Source of the DNA: Abyssalbus ytuae | GTDB taxonomy: Bacteria > Bacteroidota > Bacteroidia > Flavobacteriales > Flavobacteriaceae | Assembly: GCF_022807975.1 (NCBI RefSeq) | Contig: NZ_CP094358.1 | Span: 2,790,001-2,854,000, forward strand | DNA: 64,000 bases | Direction of reading: 5' to 3' | Program-made: the position numbers and the translations under genes | In this document: positions 26,968 through 35,421 of the stretch, one piece after another | Layout of the letters: each line of letters starts with the position of its first letter | How positions within the stretch are numbered: the stretch's first letter is position 1 | The notes under the pieces: model-generated | Told to the model about the DNA's origin: nothing | Seen by the model: only the letters and a program-made list of their open reading frames with translations | Databases searched by the model: none

Positions 26968-28053
26968 TTAAATAGTAATACGTTTACCTCCTTGTCTGGC
27001 AGATTCAAATATGGCATCTACAACTTTTATATCTTTTAACCCTTCTTCTCCCGCCACCAAAGGAGGTTTGCCGTTTATAATTGCAAGGGCATCATCATCC
27101 ATTTGCCGGGCCTGTTGATTTCCTTTAAAAGCTTCCAGTTTTTTTCCGTCACTGGTTATACCGGCTACACCCCGGTACGACTGAAATGGTTGCAATTTGT
27201 ACCCTCCGTTGTCAGCATTCACTTGAAGAGTGTTTATATTAGCAGCAAATGTAGTTTTACATTCTGCAGTAATACCGTCAGGAAATTCCAGGTTAAACAA
27301 AGTGGTTTCATCGGTAGCTATCACATCGGGCCTGGAGTTTTCAATTACCGCACTTACCGATAGGGGCTCCAGCCCTGTAGCGTACCTTACTCCGTTTAAC
27401 GGGTAAACCCCCATGTCAAACATAGCGCCTCCCCCTAACTCTTTATTAATTTTCCAATGGGTAGGATCGTTTGCTCCATGATAAAAACCTGCCTCGGCAT
27501 ACAATGTTTTTATATTGCCATACGGTTTTTGTTTGGCCCAACTTATTATTTTTTGAGTCACCGGTTCATGTTGCATCCGGTAACCAATGGTAAGCTGTAC
27601 ATTATTTTTTTTGCACGCTTCTATAATTTCCCTGCATTCCTGTGCATTAACAGCCATAGGTTTTTCGCACCATACATGTTTCCCGGCATTAGCTGCTATC
27701 ACTGAATATTTTTTATGAAGTGCGTTGGGCAAAACAATATAAATAACATCTATCTCATCATTATCGGCCACCTTGTGCATATTTTCATAATTGTATACGT
27801 TATGATCTTTAATGCCATACTTTGCCTGCCAAACAGGTATTTTTTCAGGAGATCCGGTTACAATGCCCCTGAGTTCGCAATGCTCCGTAAGCTGCAGGGC
27901 AGGGGCTAACAAATCGGTGCTATAGTAGCCTAGACCTACCAGGGCTACACCTAATTTTTCCTTTTTCCGGGGAATTAAAAATGAGGGATAGGGCATGGCA
28001 CTTGCAGCTACAATTAATCCTGATTTTTTTATAAAAACTCTTCTGTTTTCCAT
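26968..28053 (-). CDS. Gfo/Idh/MocA-family oxidoreductase, Tat-exported
   Basis: A 361-aa NAD(P)-dependent oxidoreductase. The N-terminus RRVFIKKSG followed by an apolar stretch is a twin-arginine signal. The Rossmann fold begins at LGVALVGLGYYS, and the family motif CEKPMAVNAQEC carries the catalytic Lys. The C-terminal domain (~165-361) shows GGGAMFDMGVYPLNGVRY. Substrates in this family are sugars or cyclitols. It is divergent from a PmoA-like protein and a cupin, which together look like a sugar- or polyol-processing group. Confidence 0.88.
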   Translation of the reverse strand: MENRRVFIKKSGLIVAASAMPYPSFLIPRKKEKLGVALVGLGYYSTDLLAPALQLTEHCELRGIVTGSPEKIPVWQAKYGIKDHNVYNYENMHKVADNDEIDVIYIVLPNALHKKYSVIAANAGKHVWCEKPMAVNAQECREIIEACKKNNVQLTIGYRMQHEPVTQKIISWAKQKPYGNIKTLYAEAGFYHGANDPTHWKINKELGGGAMFDMGVYPLNGVRYATGLEPLSVSAVIENSRPDVIATDETTLFNLEFPDGITAECKTTFAANINTLQVNADNGGYKLQPFQSYRGVAGITSDGKKLEAFKGNQQARQMDDDALAIINGKPPLVAGEEGLKDIKVVDAIFESARQGGKRITI

Positions 28054-28221
28054 TTTAAGAGGTTCATTTGGTTGAGTTACAATTACATAAAGATACTATT
28101 GAAAACTTTTTCTTTAGTAGATCACGATATTTTTTAACAAAATCTTATAACCATAATTTAAATATGGTACAATGCGGGTTTAATATATATTACTATCTTT
28201 AATTAAGCATATTAACTTACC

Positions 28222-29184
28222 ATGAAAAAAACCGTACCCATTGTATATATTTTAACCATATGCATGTTCCATACACTGTTCGCACAATCCAAATATAATT
28301 ATGATATAGAGAAGACAGAAGGAAAACTGGTTATAAGTATTAATGAACAACCTCTGCTTGCATATCAATATGAAACTGTTTATCCGCCCAAAGAGGTAGA
28401 TTCTGTATATAAAAGAAGTGGTTTTATACATCCGCTCCGTACATTAAACGGGCATGTATTAACCACTATTCAACCGGAAGACCACTATCATCATTATGGT
28501 ATATGGAACCCCTGGACCCATGTTGTCTTTGAAGGCGACACCCTTGATTTCTGGAACCTTAACAAAAAAGAAGGTACGGTACGCTTTGCCGAATTCGGTA
28601 ATATCATTAACGATAAGTCATCGGCTCAGTTTAATGTGCTTCATGAACATGTAGTTTTGAAGGCCGGAAAAGAAAAAGTAGCATTATATGAAGTGCAATC
28701 TATAAAACTATACCAACCGGATGAAGATTATTACCTGGCAGATTTCACTATTGAATATCGTTGTGCCACTCAAAGTCCTTTTAAAATATTACCATACCGC
28801 TACGGAGGTTTTGGCTGGAGGGCAACCCAGGAATGGCATAAAGGAAATAGTGAAATAATAACATCAGAAGGAAAAACACGATTAGATGCCGACGGTACCA
28901 CTGCCCGTTGGTGCATGGTGCAGGGAGAATTGGGTGATGATTACGGAGGAGTCATTATAATGTCGTTTCCAAAAAACTACAACTATCCCGAGCCTCTAAG
29001 GATCTGGCCTGTAAATTATGAAGACCGTGGCGATGTTTTTGTAAATTTTTCGCCTACAAAAAATACCGAATGGACAATGCTGCCCGGTAAAGTATATACT
29101 TTAAAATACCGACTGGCAGTTTTTAATGGTAAAATGTCTGCAGAAACTGCAGAAAAGTTATGGAGCCAATTTACTAACCGTTAA
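28222..29184 (+). CDS. DUF6807 / PmoA-like secreted protein
   Basis: A 320-aa exported protein (signal peptide ~1-22, ending LFAQS). DHYHHYGIWNPWTHV, PYRYGGFGWRATQEW and NYPEPLRIWP are marks of the DUF6807 (PmoA-like) family, which is common beside Gfo/Idh oxidoreductases. The His-rich HYHHYG suggests a metal or sugar site. A plus-strand -7-like box TATCTTTA lies at 28193-28200. The cupin gene follows after 39 nt and is probably co-transcribed. Confidence 0.8.
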   Translation: MKKTVPIVYILTICMFHTLFAQSKYNYDIEKTEGKLVISINEQPLLAYQYETVYPPKEVDSVYKRSGFIHPLRTLNGHVLTTIQPEDHYHHYGIWNPWTHVVFEGDTLDFWNLNKKEGTVRFAEFGNIINDKSSAQFNVLHEHVVLKAGKEKVALYEVQSIKLYQPDEDYYLADFTIEYRCATQSPFKILPYRYGGFGWRATQEWHKGNSEIITSEGKTRLDADGTTARWCMVQGELGDDYGGVIIMSFPKNYNYPEPLRIWPVNYEDRGDVFVNFSPTKNTEWTMLPGKVYTLKYRLAVFNGKMSAETAEKLWSQFTNR

Positions 29185-29223
29185 GTTAATTCAGATGAAA
29201 CGAATATTCAGAAATTTAAACCT

Positions 29224-29964
29224 ATGAAAACCTCTCTACTTATTTTAATCAACCTGGTTGTATTCATTTCCTATTCTCAAAACAGGGTGCTTTCAGGAGT
29301 GTATACTTTTAAGGATATTACAGGTACTGAGGTTTTAATGGAAGGAGAAACCACTCATTTTTCTCCTATGGTTTTTAAGGTGGAGACCTTAAAAAACGAA
29401 GACGATGAAAAATTGATACACCACGATAACCGGGAGCAAATTATTATTATTAAAGAAGGGAAAGTTCAGGTAAAGCTGGAGGAAGAAATTAAAACTGTGG
29501 GTGCCAACAGTGTTATATTTATTCACCCGGACGATAATTGCCTTATAAAAAGTGAAACACCTCAATTGGTATACTATACTATGCTATATCAATCAAAAAA
29601 ACCGGTTGATTTAGAGCGGGGTACTGCTGCCGGCGGCTCTTTTATAGTTGATTTTGACAAGTTGGAATACAACCAACACGATAAAGGAGGGATACGAAAT
29701 TATTTTCATACCAAAACTGCCATGTGCCCTTATTACGAAATGCACGTAACCAATTTAAATGCCGGTATAAAAAGCCATGAACCCCATACCCATCATGCGG
29801 CAGAAATAGTGATTATGCTAGACGGAACTACAGAGATGGAGATAGGGGATAAAATTTTTAAAGGCAATAAAGGAGATGTTTATTTCCTGGCTTCAAATGT
29901 TCCCCATGCTATTAAGAATACCGGAAATGAGCAATGTATGTATGTTGCTTTTCAGTGGGATTAA
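29224..29964 (+). CDS. secreted two-cupin protein
   Basis: A 246-aa exported protein (signal peptide ~1-18) with two cupin barrels. The first (~50-125) has a poor metal motif. The second (~165-246) keeps the full ligand set: HEPHTHHAAEIVIML then VPHAIKNTG (three His and one Glu). The layout is that of bicupins such as ureidoglycine aminohydrolase or sugar isomerases; the periplasmic location makes the latter type more plausible. Its partner is the PmoA-like gene. Confidence 0.75.
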   Translation: MKTSLLILINLVVFISYSQNRVLSGVYTFKDITGTEVLMEGETTHFSPMVFKVETLKNEDDEKLIHHDNREQIIIIKEGKVQVKLEEEIKTVGANSVIFIHPDDNCLIKSETPQLVYYTMLYQSKKPVDLERGTAAGGSFIVDFDKLEYNQHDKGGIRNYFHTKTAMCPYYEMHVTNLNAGIKSHEPHTHHAAEIVIMLDGTTEMEIGDKIFKGNKGDVYFLASNVPHAIKNTGNEQCMYVAFQWD

Positions 29965-29980
29965 GGGAGGAATTTAACAA

Positions 29981-31216
29981 CTACTCAAACTTAATAGACC
30001 TGGCGGGGGAAATTTTGGTTATAATGTAAGAAGGCAGTAACAGCATAAGTAAACATAAAATAAGTACCCCTATGTTTAAAATAATAATATGAAGAGGATT
30101 AATATATACCGGAGCTTCGGTTACATAATAAGTAGCCGGGTCTAATTTTATAAATCCGAAATATTTCTGGGCAAGCAACAACCCCAATCCTATTAAATTA
30201 CCCCATAAAATCCCCACTCCTATTAAATAAGCCGCATTGTATAAAAATACTTTTCTAATGCTCCAATTATTGCTTCCAAGGGCTTTGAGTATACCTATCA
30301 TCTGGGTGCGCTCAAGAATGAGTACCAACAGTGCGGTAATCATATTAATGCCCCCTACAATAATCATAATTCCTATAATAACGGCAATGTTAAAATCAAA
30401 TAGTTTCAGCCATTCAAAAACCACATAGTATTTATCTGCTATGGTTTTAGAGTCGAGGGTAGAAAGGGTTTTGCCATACACCTGGTTTCCTATGTTTTCA
30501 ATATCATCAAAATCATCAATAAATATTTCAAAGGTTCCTACCTGGTCTTCCTTCCATTTGTTCATACGCTGAATATGGCGTAAATCCACCAAAACATAGG
30601 TTGCATCAAATTCCTGGTAACCGCTGTTGTAAATTCCGGTTATCTTAAACTTAATCTGATTAGGAATTTCACTGCCGTCATCTTTCAGAAAAAAAGCCCA
30701 GAACTCATCACCTGTTTTAAGTTTCAGGCGGTTGGCCAGGTATTCCGAAATAAGAGCTTCTTCATTACGTTTACTACTATAATCCGGTAATTTTCCGTCT
30801 ACCAGGTATTCCTTAAAATATTTCCAGTCATAATCTTTGCCCACTCCTTTGGCAATAATTCCCTCAAAGGTTTCTTCCGTTCTTATCACTCCACCTTTAG
30901 AAGCCACTGCCTGAATGTGCGATATTCCTTTTACCCCGGGAAAATCGGGATAAAAGTCCTGGTTAAGAGAAATAGGATTAACCGATACTTCGGAGGTATT
31001 ATTATCATAATTGGATATTTGTATGTGGCCGTTAAAAGCAGCTACCTTTTCTCTTATTTTTCTCTGAAGGCCCACACCTGTAGCCAGGGCGATCATCATC
31101 ATAATAAGCCCTAACGCTATAGCTGCAATAGCTATTTTTATAATTGGAGCCGAAATACTACTTTTATGCTCTTTACCTGTTATAAGTCGCCTGGCGATGA
31201 AAAATTCTAAATTCAA
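29981..31216 (-). CDS. LolC/LolE-type ABC transporter permease
   Basis: A 411-aa FtsX-family permease: one N-terminal helix (~22-48), a large periplasmic domain (~50-265) and three C-terminal helices (~270-400). The start LEFFIARRLITG and the end LLPSYIITKISPARSIKFE are typical of Bacteroidota lipoprotein-releasing permeases. It would take outer-membrane lipoproteins from the inner membrane with LolD, which is not in this window. The start appears to be TTG at 31216; no in-frame ATG lies between it and the upstream TAA at 31253. The NamZ-like gene begins 3 nt away on the other strand. Confidence 0.85.
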   Translation of the reverse strand: MNLEFFIARRLITGKEHKSSISAPIIKIAIAAIALGLIMMMIALATGVGLQRKIREKVAAFNGHIQISNYDNNTSEVSVNPISLNQDFYPDFPGVKGISHIQAVASKGGVIRTEETFEGIIAKGVGKDYDWKYFKEYLVDGKLPDYSSKRNEEALISEYLANRLKLKTGDEFWAFFLKDDGSEIPNQIKFKITGIYNSGYQEFDATYVLVDLRHIQRMNKWKEDQVGTFEIFIDDFDDIENIGNQVYGKTLSTLDSKTIADKYYVVFEWLKLFDFNIAVIIGIMIIVGGINMITALLVLILERTQMIGILKALGSNNWSIRKVFLYNAAYLIGVGILWGNLIGLGLLLAQKYFGFIKLDPATYYVTEAPVYINPLHIIILNIGVLILCLLMLLLPSYIITKISPARSIKFE

Positions 31217-31219
31217 ACT

Positions 31220-32527
31220 ATGATAAAGTTTATGAGCTTCAAAAATACATTTTTATTATCGTTTTTTATGGTTATTTCTTGTGTTGGAAAAAATATGCCA
31301 CACAAAAACAACAGTAAAAATATGCAGGTGGGCGACAGTATAAGGGTAAAAGAAAACGATTCTGTAGTTAAACCGGTAGTGGTGGGAGCCAACCGGACGG
31401 CTGCCTACCTTACCTTGCTTAAAGACAAAAAGGTGGGTATTGTAGCGAACCAGACTTCCATAATTTTTAACAATGATTTTTACAGGCAGATAGATTCTTC
31501 TCAAAACCAACCGGGGAACCCGGACAAAAATTATGTGCATATTGTTGACTCTTTACTGAGCCATGGTATTGACATACAAAAAGTATTTGCCCCGGAACAC
31601 GGCTTTAGGGGAAATGCCGATGCAGGCGAGGAAGTAGCCGACGGAAAAGATAAAAAAACGGGATTGCCGGTTATTTCACTTTACGGTAAGAATAAAAAAC
31701 CGGCTAACGAACAACTCAGCGGGCTCGATGTGGTGGTGTTTGATATACAGGATGTAGGGGTGAGGTTTTACACCTACATATCTACCTTGCATTATGTAAT
31801 GGAAGCCTGTGCAGAGAACAATATTCCGGTTTTGGTTTTTGACCGCCCCAACCCCAACGGAAATTATATTGACGGCCCCACCATGGAAAAAGAACACCGC
31901 AGTTTTTTAGGAATGCACACCATACCATTAGTTCACGGGATGACTATTGGCGAATATGCACGTATGATAAATGGTGAAAAGTGGTTAAAGGACAGCCTGC
32001 AATGTGTATTGAATGTTATTATCATGGATAATTACCATCATAACCTTTCTTACAGTTTGCCGGTAAGGCCATCTCCCAATTTGCCTAATGACCAGGCAAT
32101 AAACCTGTATCCCGGGTTAGGCTTGTTTGAAGGAACCAATATTAATGCAGGCAGGGGAACGGAATTTCAGTTTCAAAGGTACGGCGCTCCGTTTTTAAAT
32201 AAGGAAGTATTTAAGTTTACGTATACTCCGGTTTCTAATTTCGGGGCTAAAAGCCCGAAGCATAAAGACAAATTATGTTACGGGGAAGATTTAAGAAATG
32301 TAACCCCTCCGCAGAAAGTATCGTTGGAATGGATAATAAAGGCTTATAAAAACTGTGCTGATAAATCCTTATTCTTTAATACAGACTCTTTTACCAAGCA
32401 TGCAGGAACCGAAAAATTGCAAAGGCAAATAGAACAAGGGCTTACCGAAGAGGAAATAAGGGCGACCTGGCAGCAAGATATTGAAAACTTTAAGGCCACC
32501 AGGGAAAAGTATTTGCTTTATAACTGA
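31220..32527 (+). CDS. NamZ-like (DUF1343) exo-beta-N-acetylmuramidase
   Basis: A 435-aa lipoprotein (lipobox VISC) of the DUF1343 family, whose characterised member NamZ removes terminal MurNAc from peptidoglycan fragments. FAPEHGFRGNADAGE, GLPVISLYG, VFDIQDVGVRFYTY, VFDRPNPNG and EGTNINAGRGTEFQFQRYG are conserved blocks. A second ATG at 31232 is an equally good start. Cell-wall recycling in the periplasm is the probable role. The promoter must overlap the first codons of the divergent LolE-like gene. Confidence 0.82.
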   Translation: MIKFMSFKNTFLLSFFMVISCVGKNMPHKNNSKNMQVGDSIRVKENDSVVKPVVVGANRTAAYLTLLKDKKVGIVANQTSIIFNNDFYRQIDSSQNQPGNPDKNYVHIVDSLLSHGIDIQKVFAPEHGFRGNADAGEEVADGKDKKTGLPVISLYGKNKKPANEQLSGLDVVVFDIQDVGVRFYTYISTLHYVMEACAENNIPVLVFDRPNPNGNYIDGPTMEKEHRSFLGMHTIPLVHGMTIGEYARMINGEKWLKDSLQCVLNVIIMDNYHHNLSYSLPVRPSPNLPNDQAINLYPGLGLFEGTNINAGRGTEFQFQRYGAPFLNKEVFKFTYTPVSNFGAKSPKHKDKLCYGEDLRNVTPPQKVSLEWIIKAYKNCADKSLFFNTDSFTKHAGTEKLQRQIEQGLTEEEIRATWQQDIENFKATREKYLLYN

Positions 32528-33306
32528 TCCGCCGGGGCTTTTTCTCCCACCGGGGGCCTGTATTTTCCAAACGGCAATTTTAAAAGGAAAGCTATTCTGG
32601 TATTTTCCTTTTCGTCCGGATACGTATCTACCCCATACACTATTTTGTTATTGTCCAGTTTGGCAAACGTACCAAAAAGCCGGTCCCATATGGAAAAAAT
32701 GTTTCCGTAATTGGTATCGGTATAAGGCATTACATAATGATGATGTACTTTGTGCATATCGGGCGACACTATTATCCAGCTCATAATATCATCTACCTTT
32801 TTAGGCAAAGAAATATTGGCGTGGTTAAACTGCGAGAATACTACCGACATTGATTGATATAACATAATAACACCTATGGGCAACCCCAGTATAAAGGTAC
32901 CCAGTACCGTAAAGAAAAACCTGACTACACTCTCCCCCGGATGGTGCCTGTTGGCGGTGGTGGTATCTACATTGTTATCCGTATGATGGATTAAATGGAA
33001 CATCCATAAAAATTTTAATCTGTGCTGTATCCAGTGGGCAAACCAGGCAGCAATTAAATCCAGCAGGGCCACCCCCAAAACTACATATAGCCAGAGGGGC
33101 ATTTCCGGCAGCCATTGCAGGAGGCCAAAATTGTTTTTAATCACCCAGTCGCTGGTTTTTAACAATAAAACAGCCATCACCAGGTTTACCATCACGGTAG
33201 TTAAGGTAAAGAATATGTTGGGCCAGGCATGGCTAAACTTTTTGTACTTAAACTTAAACAACGGCACCGCATACTCTATCAGCCAGAAAAAAGTAATACC
33301 CCCCAC
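32518..33306 (-). CDS. sterol desaturase / fatty acid hydroxylase family protein, 5' end interrupted
   Basis: A 262-aa membrane protein with four to five helices and the diiron His clusters HWIQHRLKFLWMFHLIHH, NRHHPGE and HKVHHHY. Family members hydroxylate or desaturate lipids and sterols. Translation as given starts at a GTG (33306). The same frame continues upstream through family-like residues to an ATG at 33366, but codon 9 of that longer form is TAA (33340-33342). Either the protein is N-terminally shortened or the gene is a recent pseudogene. The His core is intact. The last 10 nt overlap the convergent NamZ-like gene. Confidence 0.7.
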   Translation of the reverse strand: MGGITFFWLIEYAVPLFKFKYKKFSHAWPNIFFTLTTVMVNLVMAVLLLKTSDWVIKNNFGLLQWLPEMPLWLYVVLGVALLDLIAAWFAHWIQHRLKFLWMFHLIHHTDNNVDTTTANRHHPGESVVRFFFTVLGTFILGLPIGVIMLYQSMSVVFSQFNHANISLPKKVDDIMSWIIVSPDMHKVHHHYVMPYTDTNYGNIFSIWDRLFGTFAKLDNNKIVYGVDTYPDEKENTRIAFLLKLPFGKYRPPVGEKAPADQL

Positions 33307-33366
33307 CAGGATGATGCTACGGTGTAAAGAAGGTATATTTTAAAAATAATTTATTACCCGTTCCAT
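33307..33366 (-). other. probable original 5' end of the desaturase gene, with nonsense codon
   Basis: Twenty codons in frame with the desaturase: ATG at 33366, MERVINYF, TAA at 33340-33342, then NIPSLHRSIIL leading into the GTG used above. The ATG lies 24 nt after the YkgJ stop codon, a normal operon distance. This supports it as the ancestral start. Confidence 0.6.
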
Positions 33367-33390
33367 GAATACAATATAATATTTTTTACC

Positions 33391-33903
33391 CTATTTAGGA
33401 ATTCTCTTTTTCATTTCCTCCACTATATTGTAGGCGGCAGGGCATATGGAGGTGTTTTTTAAAGTGAGATTTGTAATCTGGTGAAACTTTTTCCTGTCAG
33501 TATGCGGGTACTCCCTGCAAGCCTTGGGCCGCACCTCGTATATTAAACAATAATGGTCGTGCCCCAAAAAAGGACAGGGCACATTTTGCAGCACATAATC
33601 ATTGTCTTCATCTATGCGCAGATACTGTTCAATAAACTGCTGCGGTTTTAATTTAAGGTGTTTGGATATTCTTTCAATATCGGCATTGGTAAAAAGCGGG
33701 CCGGTGGTTTTACAGCAATTGGCACATTGCAGGCAATCGGTACGGGAAAATTCTTCGTCGTGCAATTGCTGCATCACATAATCCAGGTTTTTGGGAGGCT
33801 TACTTTTAAGTTTTTTAAAGTATTTCCTGTTCTCGTTATGCTTATCTTTGGCCAGCTGCGGAAGCTGTTTTAAGAAACTGTTCATTTTGTCGGATTCATT
33901 CAA
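33391..33903 (-). CDS. YkgJ-family cysteine cluster protein
   Basis: A 170-aa cytoplasmic protein with the YkgJ zinc/iron-chelating Cys pattern: DCLQCANCCKTTG, PCPFLGHDHYCLIYEVRP, ACREYP and CPAAYN. Members are thought to bind metal or iron-sulfur clusters; the exact activity is unknown. It heads the strand before the desaturase gene and is divergent from the methyltransferase gene, 62 nt away. Confidence 0.88.
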   Translation of the reverse strand: MNESDKMNSFLKQLPQLAKDKHNENRKYFKKLKSKPPKNLDYVMQQLHDEEFSRTDCLQCANCCKTTGPLFTNADIERISKHLKLKPQQFIEQYLRIDEDNDYVLQNVPCPFLGHDHYCLIYEVRPKACREYPHTDRKKFHQITNLTLKNTSICPAAYNIVEEMKKRIPK

Positions 33904-33965
33904 TCTTTTGGTATTTAACAGTACAAAAATAATTTAATCCGGCATTAAAACTATGTGGTAAAGAG

Positions 33966-34682
33966 ATGAAAGACCTTTTTGGAAAAGCAATTTTAGATTA
34001 TCAGCAGGGTAATTATACGGAAGATATTATTACTGAAACTTCAATTTCTGAAGAAGATGTACTCCCGTTGCCGTACCTGTTCCGGGGGTATGATGAAATG
34101 CCTGCCCTCGAAAAAAAGGCATTGGATATGGCGCGCGGGACCGTGCTGGATGTAGGTTGCGGGGCAGGGAGCCACTCCCTTTACCTGCAGGAGGAAAAGA
34201 AACTGAAGGTTACCTCTGTCGATATTTCGGAAGGCGCTGTTAAAACCTGTAAACTAAGAGGTTTAAAGGATGCCCGGGTGGCCGATGTAATGTTAATGGA
34301 AAATGAAAAGTTTGATACGATTCTTTTGTTGATGAACGGCGCCGGTATGTGCGGAAAGCTGAAAAATATTTCGGGTTTTCTACGGCAGTTAAAAGCGTTG
34401 CTCAATCCCGGCGGACAAATACTGGTAGACTCCTCCGATATTATTTATATGTTTGATGAAGATGAGGATGGCGGACGGTGGATTCCCACCGATAACGAAT
34501 ACTACGGAGAAGTGGAGTTTAAAATATCGTATAAAGGGGAAGAGGAAAAACCTTTTGACTGGCTTTATATTGATTATAATACCTTACAAAATGCCGCCCA
34601 TGCCGGTAATATGAACTGCGAACTGGTACTGGAGGGAGAACATTATGATTACCTGGCAAAGCTGGAGCCGGAAAGTATTTAA
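33966..34682 (+). CDS. class I SAM-dependent methyltransferase
   Basis: A 238-aa cytoplasmic methyltransferase with motif I VLDVGCGAGSHSLYLQ (~residues 56-71), an acidic end to strand 2 (TSVDISEGAV) and motif IV-like LLLMNGAGMCG. The fold is clear; the substrate is not. It lies at the edge of a repeat-rich accessory region. Confidence 0.85.
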   Translation: MKDLFGKAILDYQQGNYTEDIITETSISEEDVLPLPYLFRGYDEMPALEKKALDMARGTVLDVGCGAGSHSLYLQEEKKLKVTSVDISEGAVKTCKLRGLKDARVADVMLMENEKFDTILLLMNGAGMCGKLKNISGFLRQLKALLNPGGQILVDSSDIIYMFDEDEDGGRWIPTDNEYYGEVEFKISYKGEEEKPFDWLYIDYNTLQNAAHAGNMNCELVLEGEHYDYLAKLEPESI

Positions 34683-34810
34683 CATACAGTTTTTCCGGTT
34701 TTTTAATGCAGAAGTATAAAGAAGACGGATGACGGATATGATCAGTTGGCAGTATTGAGTAAAATTGAGGCAAGAAACAAGATAAATTTCCGGATGGCGG
34801 ACAGGAAAAT

Positions 34811-34925
34811 GGTGAACTATGGTGAACTAAGGTGAACTATATATGAAGTATATATGAAGTATATATGAAGTATCTATGAAGTATCTATGAAGTATCTATG
34901 AAGTATCTATGGAGTATCTATGGAG
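34811..34925. repeat. tandem minisatellite, 10-bp then 11-bp units
   Basis: Three copies of a 10-bp unit GGTGAACTAT (34811-34840; the middle copy ends AA) run straight into eight copies of an 11-bp unit (34838-34925): TATATATGAAG three times, TATCTATGAAG three times, TATCTATGGAG twice. Unit length is not a multiple of three and no frame stays open, so it is non-coding. The ordered variants suggest growth by local duplication. Confidence 0.9.
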
Positions 34926-34933
34926 TTGTGTCG

Positions 34934-35030
34934 TCCTAAAATAACTATACAGGTTACTGAATAAATCCTGATATAATTATACAACTCTTTTTCTTAATCC
35001 TAAAATGGCTGTACAGCCATTTTAGGATTA
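34934..35030. mobile_element. MITE-like element with related inverted ends
   Basis: Left end TCCTAAAATAACTATACAG (34934-34952) matches, in inverted orientation, the right end CTGTACAGCCATTTTAGGA at 17 of 19 positions or better, allowing for AA/GG and A/G changes. The right end is itself one half of a 36-bp perfect palindrome (34995-35030, centre CTGTACAG). There is no transposase inside the ~100 bp. It may be a non-autonomous relic of an insertion sequence. Confidence 0.45.
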
Positions 35031-35118
35031 TTATAATTTTTATAGTCCTTCCAGACTGTTTCTATACGCTCGGCCCTGCTTAAGGTGCTGCTATTTCTGG
35101 AAAATGTTCGGTGTCCTT

Positions 35119-35289
35119 CATTTTAAATTTTCCTTTTTGGATGGCTTTCGGGAAATCCCCGAAGCTCATTTTTCTTTTTGGATGGCTTTCAAAAAACTTT
35201 AGAAGCCCATTTTATTATTTAAATGGCTTTCAAAAAAATTTAGAACCTCATTTTATTGTTTAAATGACTTTCAAAAAACTTTAGAAGCG
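35119..35289. repeat. four imperfect ~41-bp direct repeats
   Basis: Copies begin at 35119, 35167, 35208 and 35249 (spacing 48, 41, 41). They share CATTTT, AAATGGCTTTCAAAAA and CTTTAGAAGC. There is no continuous frame across them. The first copy is the most divergent. They lie just upstream of the MNT-HEPN gene. Confidence 0.8.
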
Positions 35290-35292
35290 TGC

Positions 35293-35322
35293 TTGTCATT
35301 CTTTTGCAAGCAGGAATGACAA
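35293..35322. repeat. short inverted repeat TTGTCATTC / GAATGACAA
   Basis: Perfect 9-bp arms around a 12-nt loop, directly after the 41-bp repeats and about 100 nt before the MNT-HEPN start. It could be an extragenic palindrome of the kind scattered in Bacteroidota genomes. Confidence 0.5.
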
Positions 35323-35421
35323 TGAATACACAAATCCACCACTTTTTACCCCCTTAACCCAATGCGGGCAGGTATATTTTTTTTATCTTTCCACCCTTAA
35401 AAAGAACCAATCATAACACAG

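Noticed and set aside
34838-34925. CRISPR-like array
   Set aside because: Units are 11 bp with no spacers and no cas genes are near; it is a simple tandem repeat.
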